The notes under the pieces were generated by a model that was given only the letters and a program-made list of their open reading frames with translations, did not search any database and was not told where the DNA came from. The position numbers and the translations under genes are program-made. Shown here in pieces: positions 25,609 through 35,036 of a stretch of 64,000 nt of DNA (position 1 is the stretch's first letter; every line of letters begins with the position of its first letter). The DNA is from Candidatus Nitrosocosmicus arcticus (GTDB lineage Archaea; Thermoproteota; Nitrososphaeria; Nitrososphaerales; Nitrososphaeraceae), in contig NZ_ML675589.1 in the NCBI RefSeq assembly GCF_007826885.1, positions 1 through 64,000 on the forward strand, read 5' to 3'.

Positions 25609-27417
25609 TTATTTATTCTTCAAGTAGTAGTAATTGCCTTCTGTTTTTTGCTGTCTATCTAGCCTGCTGCTATCTTTGTTAACTCTAGGTCTACCAGTTG
25701 TCTCATCTCTTCTAAACGATATTGAAAGCGATTTAAGAAAGTTATTCATACCGATTTCCTTGGTAATGGGAAAGGTACCTGTTCCCTTTATACCAGGGAT
25801 ACCCTCAAACATAACCAATCGATCCGAAACCAAATCTATCAACTGAATGTCATGATCTATAATTAATGCAGACTTTCCGTTTGATTTAGTAAATCTCTGT
25901 ATGAATTTTGCAAATGTAATCCTATCTTCTATATCGAGAAATGCAGATGGTTCATCTAGCGCATACACATCGGCCGGTCTTATTAATGATACTGATATTG
26001 CCACTTTTTGCAATTCACCCCCACTAAGCCCCTTTATGGATTTGTCATAAAGCTTTTTGATCCCTAAAGGAGAAAAGATATGTTCTTCTACGCTAGTACC
26101 TTCGAATGGTCCACTGTTTGCAGAATAGATCAACGAGCGAACATCACCATCAATATCTTGGTTGAGATATTGGGGCTTGTAGGATATTCTTACTGGAGTG
26201 TCTAGGCTACCCTGATCGATTTTTTCTATTCCTGACAGCATTCGCATGAAGGTAGTCTTACCCAAAGCATTTGCCCCAACAATTCCAACTACCTCTCCTT
26301 CATGAATTTCTCCCTTATCAACGGTAAGAGAAAACGGACCAAGTGTTTTCGTAAGGCTAGTATATGCCACTATAGGAGAAGATGAGAGAACAGTCTCGGT
26401 AATACTTGATATATCAAATTTATATGCCTTATCCCTGAACCTAACATTTTCAGTAGGAATATATCCTTCCAAGAAATTATTTATACCAACTTTAGTGCTT
26501 TGAAGCGAAGACACTATACCGTAGGCACCAGGTTCTCCATAAGTAAGATAGATGTTATCTGATAGGTAATCAAGTAAAGACATATCATGTTCTACAATCA
26601 TTACACTTTTGCCCTCCTTAGCTAAATTATCTATAACCCGTCCCACAGCCAATCGTTGATAAATATCATTAAAAGAAGAAGGTTCATCGAAAAAGTAATA
26701 CTCAGCATCCTTAGCCGCAGCAACAGCAACGGCTACCCTTTGTAATTCTCCTCCACTTAGTGTCGAAAGGTCTCTTTCTAGGGAATTTTTTAGACCTAAA
26801 TCTTCTATCAAGACATCTGAAACTTTCCGTTCATCATATTTTTTTAATAATTCAGATACGGTACCCTTGAAAACCTTTGGTATAAGATATACGAGCTGAG
26901 GTTTTATGGAAGTACGCAATGACTTAATTCGAATTTTTTCAAAGTGTTTCCGCAGCTCGATATTAGATAACTTTGATAAAATTTCATCCCAACCTAATTC
27001 TTTATCAAAGTTACCAAAATTAGGTTTTATATTTCCTGAAAGCAGGTTTATTATTGTAGACTTTCCCATACCGTTTCTACCGACAATACCTGTTACGGTC
27101 CCTTCCTTTGGTATAGGAATTTTATATAACCTGAAGCTGTTAACTCCATATTGATGTATTTTGTCTACACCTATCTCCTGAGCCAGATTAACTATTACAA
27201 TAGCATCAAAAGGACACTTTTTAATACAGATAGTACATCCCGTACACAAATCCTCAGAAATAACAGCCTTACCATCATCAGGCCTTTGGATAATACATTC
27301 TCCACCAGTTTTATTTACAGGGCAATAGATTATGCACTCTAGACCACACTTTCTTGGTTGGCACAATTCCTGGTCTAAAACAGCAACTCTATGACTCAAA
27401 TTTCCATGTTTATCCAA
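25609..27417 (-). CDS. abcE1: ribosome recycling ATPase ABCE1 (Rli1)
   Basis: A 602-residue protein with the exact ABCE1 layout. An N-terminal double [4Fe-4S] region holds CRKCGLECIIYCPVN and CTGCTICIKKCPFDAI. ABC domain 1 has Walker A GRNGMGKST and LSGGELQRVA. ABC domain 2 has GANALGKTT and LSGGELQKVA. It splits terminated ribosomes together with aRF1/Pelota. The start is TTG, with a strong TATA box 26 nt before it, so the mRNA is leaderless. Its downstream partner is trm5, so both probably form a translation-linked unit. Confidence 0.97.
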   Translation of the reverse strand: MDKHGNLSHRVAVLDQELCQPRKCGLECIIYCPVNKTGGECIIQRPDDGKAVISEDLCTGCTICIKKCPFDAIVIVNLAQEIGVDKIHQYGVNSFRLYKIPIPKEGTVTGIVGRNGMGKSTIINLLSGNIKPNFGNFDKELGWDEILSKLSNIELRKHFEKIRIKSLRTSIKPQLVYLIPKVFKGTVSELLKKYDERKVSDVLIEDLGLKNSLERDLSTLSGGELQRVAVAVAAAKDAEYYFFDEPSSFNDIYQRLAVGRVIDNLAKEGKSVMIVEHDMSLLDYLSDNIYLTYGEPGAYGIVSSLQSTKVGINNFLEGYIPTENVRFRDKAYKFDISSITETVLSSSPIVAYTSLTKTLGPFSLTVDKGEIHEGEVVGIVGANALGKTTFMRMLSGIEKIDQGSLDTPVRISYKPQYLNQDIDGDVRSLIYSANSGPFEGTSVEEHIFSPLGIKKLYDKSIKGLSGGELQKVAISVSLIRPADVYALDEPSAFLDIEDRITFAKFIQRFTKSNGKSALIIDHDIQLIDLVSDRLVMFEGIPGIKGTGTFPITKEIGMNNFLKSLSISFRRDETTGRPRVNKDSSRLDRQQKTEGNYYYLKNK

Positions 27418-27444
27418 TTGCTTATTATAATATTCACAAATCTT

Positions 27445-27453
27445 TTATATAAA
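27445..27453 (-). promoter_or_regulatory. strong TATA box for ABCE1
   Basis: TTTATATAA on the minus strand is a near-consensus archaeal TATA element, about 26 nt upstream of the TTG start codon at 27417. The start codon would coincide with the transcription start. Confidence 0.7.
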
Positions 27454-28013
27454 TCGTGAATTGAAGGGAGTGAACCAGTCAGAAAAGAATATTTAAAAAA
27501 TTGACGAATTTTGAAAAAAAATGGTTTTTAGCAAAAAGTCTGAAGAAGGTGCTTAGGGCTTAAAAACCAGTATCTAAAAGAAAATCAATTAATTATGATT
27601 AAATTTAATATAGAAGGTTGGTTACGCTCAAGTTTTACAAGCGCTGTGCATATCAACAGAATCTTTGGCCTGCGGACTACTTAACTACTAATCTTACTCC
27701 TCCTAAAATAGTGTCCTTGTATGTGTCCAAACAATCACTTGTTTGTAAATAACCACACATACAGATATCCGATAGGTTGTCCAAATTAGGAAAATAACTC
27801 TTTATATTTATTTTTCCGACAAATGAATTTTGAAAATTTTATCAAACTAATGTTGTGAATTATGATTGATTGTACCCATTCTTAATAACTGGGCAAGTAA
27901 GTATAACTAACGTAAAGGATCTTATCAATTCATTATCCGACCTATGCTGTTTAGATTTGGTTTCGTAGGTAGCAGACATAGGAAGGATTAAATTGACGGA
28001 AATGTACTAAAAG
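27454..28013. other. intergenic region between ABCE1 and 5S rRNA
   Basis: About 560 bp with no open frame that I would call a gene. Its left end carries the ABCE1 promoter upstream region and its right end must carry the 5S promoter. I saw no further RNA gene. Confidence 0.45.
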
Positions 28014-28131
28014 GTAGCCGGCCATAGCGTTAGGGCCCGACCCGGTCCCATTCCGAACCCGGAAGTCAAACCTAATGTCGCTGCTGGATACTGACGTGCG
28101 TGAGCCGTTGGGAAACAGCAGTGCTGGCACT
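28014..28131 (+). rRNA. rrf: 5S ribosomal RNA
   Basis: About 118 bases with the archaeal 5S pattern. The terminal stem GCCGGC (28017-28022) pairs with GCTGGC (28123-28128). The loop A start is CATAGCG, followed by CCCGACCCGGTCCCATTCCG and AACCCGGAAGT, the nearly universal loop C and helix III sequence. Then come the helix IV/V region and GGGAAACAGC. No 16S or 23S gene is near, so the 5S gene is unlinked, as is usual in Nitrososphaeria. End positions are approximate to a few bases. Confidence 0.95.
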
Positions 28132-28182
28132 TTTACTAGGATAATTCTAAATATAATTAAAAAGTAAAAAAATAAGATTATA

Positions 28183-29703
28183 CTATTTGTATTGATACTG
28201 CTCGAGGAATTTTATGATAGTACGAATTCCAAACCCGGTAGAGCCTTTAGGATTATAACTCTTGTCGGCAGTTCCATCTTGGGTCCATGCAGTTCCGGCG
28301 ATATCAAAATGAGCCCAGGGCACATCACTTACAAAGTATGACAAAAACGCTGCAGCTGTAATTGTCCCACCGGTCCTGCCACCAATATTCTTAATAGTAG
28401 CAACATTACTCTTTATGAGATCTGAAAACTCCTCTGACAATGGTAATTGCCAAATTTTCTCCCCAGTAATATTAGATATCGATACTAATTTATTTATCAG
28501 TTTATTGTCATTCCCTATGATTCCAGCTATGTTTGTTCCTAAGGCAATTATGCATGCACCTGTTAAGGTAGCAAAATCAAGAATACATTTCGGAGCATAT
28601 TTGGCAACACCATAGGCTAATGCATCAGCCAAGATCAATCTGCCTTCAGCATCCGTGTTCAAAACTTCGACGGTCTTACCGTTATACATTCGAATAATAT
28701 CCCCGGGTCTATACGAAGATCCCGAAGGCATATTTTCTACTGCGGGGATAATCGCCACCACGTTGATTGGAAGATCTAAATTCCCAAGTGCCTTCATTAT
28801 ACCTAAGACCGTACACCCACCGCTCTTATCAAACTTCATTTCGTCCATCCTATCGCTGGGTTTAATCGATATACCACCAGTATCAAACGTTACTGCTTTT
28901 CCTACAAGGACGATGGGTTTGTCGGTAGATGTTGAATTATTGTATTCCACTATGATTAACTTTGGTTCGTTTTCACTGCCTTTACCAACCGATATAATGC
29001 CATTCATACCCAAGTCCTTAATTTGGTTTTGATTTAATATATCAACATGAATGTTTTTCATTTTTTCTAGAGTCTTAGCAGAATTTGCCAAAGCATTTGG
29101 ATCAATCACATTTGGCGGAGAATTTGCAAGGTCTCGGGCATAAAAAACTGCTTCGCATATATTCACTATCTTACCAATATCAATTTTATTCCCATCATTA
29201 GAATCATCTGTAGTAACTATGACTACTGAATAATTTACATAAAAGGTGGATAGTGTTTTATCTGCTTTATCCTCTTTAAACTTATTAAATTCGTACAAAG
29301 ACAAGACTAAGCCTTCAATTATTGATTCGATTTGAGAGGAACTTGAATAGAAATTAGATATTATGACGTTAGGAAAGTTTAACTCCTTTGCTCTAAGGGA
29401 GATTATCCCCCCAAGTTGTCTTAATTTATCTTCATTGAGTTTTTTACCGTCTCCAATCCCTAATAACAGAATCTTTAATAGCTTATCACCATCATTCAGG
29501 GAAAGTATCATATTTTTGCCAAATTTCCTTATATTTTCTAAATGTTCCTCCTGAATGACTTTATGCCTATTCAAAATATCCATTAATTTAGTATTTTTAC
29601 TTAAATAATTCAGATCTTTATTGTTCTCATCTAGCCCGACGACAAATAATCCTTCAAATATATCTAAATCATCAATACTTCTTTTTATTGATATTTCTAC
29701 CAT
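28183..29703 (-). CDS. pepA: leucyl aminopeptidase (M17)
   Basis: A 506-residue M17 peptidase. The N-terminal domain covers residues 1-180. The catalytic domain has VGKAVTFDTGGISIKPS near residue 270, DKSGGC near 293 and the signature NTDAEGRLILADAL near 350, giving the two-zinc ligands (Lys, Asp, Asp, Asp, Glu) and the bicarbonate-binding Arg. It removes N-terminal amino acids from peptides, likely in peptide turnover or glutathione-like thiol metabolism. Length is normal. It stands alone after 5S rRNA. Confidence 0.95.
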   Translation of the reverse strand: MVEISIKRSIDDLDIFEGLFVVGLDENNKDLNYLSKNTKLMDILNRHKVIQEEHLENIRKFGKNMILSLNDGDKLLKILLLGIGDGKKLNEDKLRQLGGIISLRAKELNFPNVIISNFYSSSSQIESIIEGLVLSLYEFNKFKEDKADKTLSTFYVNYSVVIVTTDDSNDGNKIDIGKIVNICEAVFYARDLANSPPNVIDPNALANSAKTLEKMKNIHVDILNQNQIKDLGMNGIISVGKGSENEPKLIIVEYNNSTSTDKPIVLVGKAVTFDTGGISIKPSDRMDEMKFDKSGGCTVLGIMKALGNLDLPINVVAIIPAVENMPSGSSYRPGDIIRMYNGKTVEVLNTDAEGRLILADALAYGVAKYAPKCILDFATLTGACIIALGTNIAGIIGNDNKLINKLVSISNITGEKIWQLPLSEEFSDLIKSNVATIKNIGGRTGGTITAAAFLSYFVSDVPWAHFDIAGTAWTQDGTADKSYNPKGSTGFGIRTIIKFLEQYQYK

Positions 29704-29790
29704 AGATGTAGTGAATACATATTTTATAATTACTTAACTGATTATAAATAAATGCGGCTATTTCCTTTTTGATTACTTGCTTTTTCTGCT

Positions 29791-30345
29791 TTAATTAATC
29801 CACTTGATTGAACAACCTATCGATGGATCAAAATCCTTTTCGATAGTAGATTTTTGACCATTCAGTATTTTTTGAATACTATTTTCCATGGTGTTGACTG
29901 TGGCCTTAGAGTTAGGTTCTAAAGCATCATTAATTTTGCCATGAAAAACAAGTTTTTTAGATTTATCAAACAGAAATGGATCTGGGGTACACACCGCTCC
30001 GTAGTCCCTAGCAACACTTTGAGTTTCATCTATAAGATATGGGAAATTGAGAGAATATTCTTGGGCAAATTTTACCATATTATCGAATCCCTCTCCTTCA
30101 TAACTGGAGTCGTTACTATTTATTCCAATAATTTGTAAATCGGAGCTTTCAAATTTAGACTGCAGTGAGATCAAATCATTTATTTTAGCTTTAACGTAAG
30201 GACAGTGATTACATATAAACACTATCAAAAGGGTACGTGAAGTAATATCCTTTAAGGAGTAATTTTTATTGTCAACTCCTTTTAATGAAAAATTAGGCGC
30301 CTGAGATCCAGATATCAGCTTTTGTGACGATTGCGTTTTTACCAT
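29791..30345 (-). CDS. thioredoxin-fold redoxin (AhpC/TSA-like)
   Basis: A 184-residue redoxin. It has an APNFSLKGVDNKNYSL beginning, then ICNHCPYVKAKI near residue 50, a C-x-x-C pair on the first helix, and DETQSVARDYGAVCTPDPFL near 112 holding the cis-proline and another Cys. This CNHCPYVK type differs from classic peroxiredoxins and is usually annotated as a thiol-disulfide or peroxiredoxin-like protein. It has no signal peptide, so it acts in the cytoplasm. The exact reaction is unproven. Confidence 0.82.
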   Translation of the reverse strand: MVKTQSSQKLISGSQAPNFSLKGVDNKNYSLKDITSRTLLIVFICNHCPYVKAKINDLISLQSKFESSDLQIIGINSNDSSYEGEGFDNMVKFAQEYSLNFPYLIDETQSVARDYGAVCTPDPFLFDKSKKLVFHGKINDALEPNSKATVNTMENSIQKILNGQKSTIEKDFDPSIGCSIKWIN

Positions 30346-30411
30346 TAAATAGTTGGTTATGAAAATAAATAAAAATGTTATTAGATATCAAATTAATGTC
30401 GACTCACGAAA

Positions 30412-31791
30412 TCACGGCTGAATTGGTCGGCCTATTCCTCTATAAAGATTTTTCTTGAAATTATCAGGGTTCAGATATCCTCTCCCGTCGTAAATAGGAG
30501 TTTGACCAATTACGGATGTATTGAGCCTCAAATATTCTTGATGATTGGTAGCCAAGATTATAAGATCGCGATTGGTAACAGCATAATCGATATTATTAAT
30601 TAGTTCTACATTCTTAAATTTTGAAATAAGACTGTCTTCTTTTACCAATGGATCATGTACTATGACGTCTTTAATTTTTAATCTAGTCAATTCTTTTAGT
30701 ATATCATAAGTGGGTGATAGTCTGGTGTCAGACACTCCCCCGCGAAAAGCAAGCCCTAGTATGGTTATTTTGGATTTCCTAATTACCTTTCTAGGAAGCA
30801 TTTTTAATGCATTGTTCAAAGAGTACGAGGGCATATCATTGTTAATTGTTCTGGCGGTTTTAGTAATTCTACAATTTATCTTATTTCTTGTCGCAACATC
30901 AAGGATGAATTGAGGATAGATCGGGATACATGCACCACCTACCCCAATTCCTGGATCATGGATATGACAGAAATTTTGGGAGTTGGCAGCCTTTTTGGCT
31001 TCCCAAAAATCGATATTTAATCTTTCACTGAACTTGGCAAGCTCGTTTGCAAGAGCTATATTTACATCCCTGTAAACACCTTCAAATAACTTTTCAGCTT
31101 CAGCCGTTTTAATTCCCAAGATTCGTACTATTCCTTTCTTATAGATAAGACCAAACAATTTTTCCGCAAGATCTAAACTATAATCATCATTTGATGATAC
31201 TATTCCCGGATGAGCTTCTTCGATGTCAAAAATGGCACGTCCCTCATAAATTCTTTCAGGATTATAAATCACAAAAAAATCTGTTGCAGCTCTCATGCCG
31301 CTTGATTTCTCTAGAAGAGGTATCAAAAACTTTTCTGTGGTTCCAGGCGGAACTGACGGATGGATGGAGACGACGTCATTTCTCTTTAAACCACTCCCTA
31401 TTGCTAAGGCCACCTCTCTTACGGCCCCTAAATCGGCTTTGTTTTTTCTTATCAAGACGGGGACGCATATCATCTTCAATTTTGAGTTATGGGACGCTTG
31501 AATCGGGTCGTCGTATACCAATAATTTGTTATTGTTTAAGCCATTGGTAAAAGTCTCATTAACCATTGGTTCTGGAATATGAGTCATCCCTTTCCGAGTA
31601 TTTTCTAAAACTTTTGCAGATTTATCAATGCCTATTACCGTCACACCTGCCCTCAACCAAGCAGAGGCAATTGGAGCTCCCACATGACCTAGCCCATAAA
31701 CTGATACGATGTATTCACCTGACTTAAATTTTCTAATGATAGAGTCGAAAGGTTCTAAGGTAACATCGCTTTGAATGAGTGTATTCGGCAT
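30412..31791 (-). CDS. nucleotide-sugar dehydrogenase (UDP-ManNAc/UDP-glucose dehydrogenase family)
   Basis: A 459-residue NAD-dependent dehydrogenase oxidising a sugar C6-OH to the acid. It has the Rossmann motif VYGLGHVGAPIASAWLRAGV near residue 30, the central helix with LFEGVYRDVNIALANELAKF, the catalytic Cys in GVGGACIPIYP near 285, and the C-terminal GLAFRGGVSDTRLSPTYDI. The layout fits WecC-type UDP-N-acetylmannosaminuronate dehydrogenase, feeding surface glycans. I chose ATG 31791 over GTG 31815 because a TATA-like box lies about 37 nt upstream of it. Confidence 0.88.
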   Translation of the reverse strand: MPNTLIQSDVTLEPFDSIIRKFKSGEYIVSVYGLGHVGAPIASAWLRAGVTVIGIDKSAKVLENTRKGMTHIPEPMVNETFTNGLNNNKLLVYDDPIQASHNSKLKMICVPVLIRKNKADLGAVREVALAIGSGLKRNDVVSIHPSVPPGTTEKFLIPLLEKSSGMRAATDFFVIYNPERIYEGRAIFDIEEAHPGIVSSNDDYSLDLAEKLFGLIYKKGIVRILGIKTAEAEKLFEGVYRDVNIALANELAKFSERLNIDFWEAKKAANSQNFCHIHDPGIGVGGACIPIYPQFILDVATRNKINCRITKTARTINNDMPSYSLNNALKMLPRKVIRKSKITILGLAFRGGVSDTRLSPTYDILKELTRLKIKDVIVHDPLVKEDSLISKFKNVELINNIDYAVTNRDLIILATNHQEYLRLNTSVIGQTPIYDGRGYLNPDNFKKNLYRGIGRPIQP

Positions 31792-31961
31792 ATCCTTGTT
31801 TCCACCTGATTTCACAATTTGAATATTTTATCATCTTGTTATTATATTTTGACAAAGATGATCTAACCTCATCGGATTGAACGTCCAACTAAAGGTTAAT
31901 TCTTGGAAATTAAAACACTAGTAAAAGAAAAATTACTGCTTTTGTCCATTAGTAATAGGCA

Positions 31962-32333
31962 ATGTTTTTCCCAAGCTACGAGCTAAATATCGCAGGTTCT
32001 GAATGGTTTATCATATTTATCGTCATTATTATTTTCTTATTTCCGAAGAAAATTGGAAGTATTTCTAAAACCATGGGTAAATTTGTAGGGGAATACGAAA
32101 AGGCAAAGGGGAAAATAATGGACCAAAAAAACATGTTCGCCTCCGATACATCGGTGACTGCCAATAACCACATTTACAAAGGACCGCAAATTCAAAGACC
32201 CATATCTTCGGAACGTGAAAAACTAGAAATTATTGCCAAATCCTTGAACATAAATTCTGATAATATGGTAGACGATGAATTAAGAAATCTAATCTCATTC
32301 AGGTTGAAAGAATCTCAGAATAAAGAATACTAA
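31962..32333 (+). CDS. tatA: TatA/TatB-like protein translocase subunit
   Basis: A 123-residue protein with a short N-terminus, one membrane helix (WFIIFIVIIIFLF, about residues 15-28), a hinge PKKIG and an amphipathic helix (SISKTMGKFVGEYEKAKGK), followed by a polar tail. This is the TatA/B build, used for export of folded proteins. The usual FG hinge is FPKK here, a common archaeal form. The TatC partner is not in the window. It is divergent from the sugar dehydrogenase. Confidence 0.82.
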   Translation: MFFPSYELNIAGSEWFIIFIVIIIFLFPKKIGSISKTMGKFVGEYEKAKGKIMDQKNMFASDTSVTANNHIYKGPQIQRPISSEREKLEIIAKSLNINSDNMVDDELRNLISFRLKESQNKEY

Positions 32334-32392
32334 TTGATATCAAATCAAGGGCTTATGCTTTGAGCAAACTGACCTGACCCATCTAAACCTGA

Positions 32393-33004
32393 CTAATCCT
32401 TATTAGGAGGCATTAACAGCTCTGCTTCCATAAGTTGCTGAATCAACTGAACTACCTCCTGTTCTACTTGTTGCCGTGGAAGACCTAGTTTTTCTGAGAA
32501 ATTGTCGGCTAACTGGTTTATTGTTTTATCTCCAGTACAATTTTCCCAAAACTCGATAATGTTCTCATTTACCATGAATCCTTGTCCTTTTTCATTAACT
32601 AGAGCTAAGGATCCATCCTCCTGCTTAGTTACTTTGCCGGTCTTCATGGGCATATATTTTTCATAGTCAATCTGAAATCTCAAGGTGGGTTTACCGAATC
32701 CAAGTTTATCTCTGACGGCCGGATTCATTTTTTCAATCGACCATGGGGGGTCCCACACTATTTGGACATTAATATCACCCACTCCAGCGATGGTATTGAC
32801 ATATTTTTTTACGTCACTTACTAAAGTATCGTGTAAGGGACAACCACGAGTAGTCATGGTCATTTTAATATCAATATTATTTTTTTCTGAAACATCCACG
32901 TTATAAATCAAACCAAGATCAACTACATTAACTGGAATTTCTGGATCCATACATTTTCTTAATTCAGAAAAGACTCTTTCCCTAGTTATTTGCTCTGTAG
33001 ACAT
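32393..33004 (-). CDS. DUF59 (MIP18/SufT-like) protein fused to a PqqD-like domain
   Basis: A 203-residue two-domain protein. Residues about 8-105 form a DUF59 domain: VFSELRKCMDPEIPVNVVDL, GLIYNV, TRGCPLHDTLV, VWDPPW. DUF59 proteins help deliver iron-sulfur clusters. Residues about 120-200 (GSLALVNEKGQGFMVNENII, then FWENCTGDKTINQLADNF) resemble the PqqD peptide-binding domain. The fusion is unusual outside this lineage as far as I know. Its role in Fe-S delivery is inferred from the first domain, and the second domain's ligand is unknown. It is 67 bp upstream of nothing related; mtnA lies behind it on the same strand. Confidence 0.8.
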   Translation of the reverse strand: MSTEQITRERVFSELRKCMDPEIPVNVVDLGLIYNVDVSEKNNIDIKMTMTTRGCPLHDTLVSDVKKYVNTIAGVGDINVQIVWDPPWSIEKMNPAVRDKLGFGKPTLRFQIDYEKYMPMKTGKVTKQEDGSLALVNEKGQGFMVNENIIEFWENCTGDKTINQLADNFSEKLGLPRQQVEQEVVQLIQQLMEAELLMPPNKD

Positions 33005-33071
33005 TATTCAATGTGTATTCAACCGCTTTTTAAATTTTTTTGCTTGGCCTATAAACGTCGTAGCCTAATTA

Positions 33072-34127
33072 TCAGTCAGACTGAAATAGGGGCCTCAGAT
33101 TTGATTCATACGGCGGATATATCACCCCTTTCTCCGTTATTATCCCAGCAATTAGTTCTGGAGAGGTCACATCAAAAGCAGGATTAAAAATTCTTACCCC
33201 TACTGGTGCTATTCTTTTATCACCAATTTTTACTACTTCATCCACGGAACGCTCTTCAATTACGATATCTTCTTCGCCATTATTCATATCAAAAGTTGAC
33301 AACGGTGCAGCAACGTAAAATGGTATATCATGGGCTTTAGCTAGTAGTGCCACCTGATAAGTACCTATCTTGTTAAAAACGTGGCCTGATTTTAAAATTC
33401 TATCAGCTCCAACCACTACTTTATCAATCATTCTGTTTGACATCAGATAACCGACTGCAGTATCTGGAATCAAACTAACGTCAATACCATCATGCACTAA
33501 TTCAAATGCAGTAAGTCTGGATCCCTGCATTACGGGTCTAGTCTCTGTTGCAATAACGCTAACCTTCTTCCCTGATTCCATTGCTGACCTGATTACACCA
33601 AGCGCTGTTCCATAAGAAACTGTGGCCAAAGCTCCAGCGTTACAATGGGTCATCACTACCTCCCCATCATTAATTAAATCAGAGCCAAATTTTCCAAGCA
33701 TCTTGTTGATAGTAACATCATCATGAGACATTTTAATTGCTTGAAAGACTGTATGTTTCCTTATATCGTCCACTCCATCGTATTTCTTTGCCTCCTCAAT
33801 TACTCTATCTAATCCCCATTTGAGGTTGATGGCTGTTGGTCTGGTCTTGAGTAAAATATCATATGCAAGTCCTAACTCCTCCATCATCTTAGTCTTGTTA
33901 TTGCTAGTGCTATTTTTAGCACACAAGGCAAGCCCCATCGCTGCAGCAACACCAATTGCAGGTGCTCCACGAATTGCCAATTTTTTTATTGCATCAGCTA
34001 CCTCCAAATGGTTTTTGCAGGTAATATATTCGAGTGATTCAGGCAATTTAGTTTGATCAATCAATTTCACACCATCATTTTCCCAAGCGATTGTAGTAAG
34101 ATACCCACCATTGTTAGGCTTAGCCAT
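33072..34127 (-). CDS. mtnA: methylthioribose-1-phosphate isomerase family (MtnA/eIF2B-alpha-like)
   Basis: A 351-residue protein of the aIF2B/MtnA family: IRGAPAIGVAAAMGLAL near residue 55, MTHCNAGALAT near 160 with the catalytic Cys, TETRPVMQGSRLTAFEL near 190, and VVGADRI near 240 with the catalytic Asp. It isomerises MTR-1-P in methionine salvage; ribose-1,5-bisphosphate isomerase is a related activity in archaeal AMP metabolism, but motif details favour MtnA. It is divergent from an unassigned gene, about 90 bp apart. Confidence 0.87.
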   Translation of the reverse strand: MAKPNNGGYLTTIAWENDGVKLIDQTKLPESLEYITCKNHLEVADAIKKLAIRGAPAIGVAAAMGLALCAKNSTSNNKTKMMEELGLAYDILLKTRPTAINLKWGLDRVIEEAKKYDGVDDIRKHTVFQAIKMSHDDVTINKMLGKFGSDLINDGEVVMTHCNAGALATVSYGTALGVIRSAMESGKKVSVIATETRPVMQGSRLTAFELVHDGIDVSLIPDTAVGYLMSNRMIDKVVVGADRILKSGHVFNKIGTYQVALLAKAHDIPFYVAAPLSTFDMNNGEEDIVIEERSVDEVVKIGDKRIAPVGVRIFNPAFDVTSPELIAGIITEKGVIYPPYESNLRPLFQSD

Positions 34128-34219
34128 TATTGATAAATTATTTTACCAATTCACTATTTATTTCTACCAACATACCCAATACAACAAATATTTTTATTAG
34201 CAGTTATTCTCTTAATCGC

Positions 34220-34612
34220 ATGGTCTTAAAAGTATCAGAGATATTGCTCCTTCCAAAGCGGAAATTGATAGTTTCATCGCTGGAAATTAATTTAAATAAA
34301 GTGGATAACGCTAGGAGAGAAAATACAATATTTGTTTTGATGGTGAAAGAATCGAGTGGATCAGCAGGAGGTAGAGGAGGAGGATCGGGTATGCGAAAAA
34401 TTGACAGAATCTTTGCGTTCAAAATAACTGGAAATAGCGATGAACAAATTTATGAAACTGAAGATCCACAAGTAATCGAAGAATTTGATATTCCCTATAG
34501 TGCCGTAGCAATGGATATTGTTTTGGAATCTGGCATCTCCTCGGTAGTTCAGGGTGTAATAGATCCTGACATGGTCAATGGATACTTAGAATTAATAAAA
34601 AAGGCAACTTAA
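34220..34612 (+). CDS. conserved-looking protein of unknown function, 130 aa
   Basis: From the ATG at 34220 a 130-residue protein begins MVLKVSEILLLPKRKLIVSS. A longer frame from 34130 adds 30 Asn/Ser/Ile-rich residues that lie over the divergent promoter and are probably untranslated. It has a glycine-rich break (SGSAGGRGGGSG, about residues 50-62) between two alpha/beta halves, the second ending in a helix (DPDMVNGYLELIKKA). No catalytic residues are evident, and I do not recognise the family. Confidence 0.65.
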   Translation: MVLKVSEILLLPKRKLIVSSLEINLNKVDNARRENTIFVLMVKESSGSAGGRGGGSGMRKIDRIFAFKITGNSDEQIYETEDPQVIEEFDIPYSAVAMDIVLESGISSVVQGVIDPDMVNGYLELIKKAT

Positions 34613-34631
34613 TTAATAAGAATCTAAATAG

Positions 34632-35006
34632 TTATCGAACATGTTTAAAGTAAAAATGATCCTGTTTACAATCTAAAGAGCAAAATTCCGACTTGCAACT
34701 AAAATCATTTTTTTCATAATTACACTTTATAGGCTCAATATTATTAAACTCTTTATTGCAAAAAGTGCAGATGCTTTCCAACAAAGGTATTCCTAATTCT
34801 GTGAATTTTGAATCACATTTTCGTTTCTCCTTATACCAAAGAATTTGACAAGATGTTTTTTCAGAGAAAGTCATTACAATATCAAAAGCTTCATAAAATC
34901 CGGCAGCCGTAAATTGCCTGTAATATGCTCTATTTCTTGAATGTGATTTAAAAAATGCAATGACCCAGTATTCTACAATTGGTTCATAGTCTGAATCATG
35001 GCCCAT
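34632..35006 (-). CDS. zinc-binding protein downstream of primase, 124 aa
   Basis: A 124-residue protein. The N-terminal half is aromatic and basic (PIVEYWVIAFFKSHSRNRAY). The C-terminal half carries a Cys/His array: CTFCNKEF, C, CKSEFCSLDCKQDHFYFKH, enough for two zinc sites. It lies 30 bp downstream of PriS on the same strand and so may be co-transcribed with primase. A replication link is inference. No named family is recognised. Confidence 0.68.
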   Translation of the reverse strand: MGHDSDYEPIVEYWVIAFFKSHSRNRAYYRQFTAAGFYEAFDIVMTFSEKTSCQILWYKEKRKCDSKFTELGIPLLESICTFCNKEFNNIEPIKCNYEKNDFSCKSEFCSLDCKQDHFYFKHVR

Positions 35007-35036
35007 TACTCATAACTTAGATTTCATAATTTAATA

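Noticed and set aside
27600-27680. Possible tRNA-like sequence between ABCE1 and 5S rRNA
   Set aside because: No T-arm motif or acceptor pairing could be formed.
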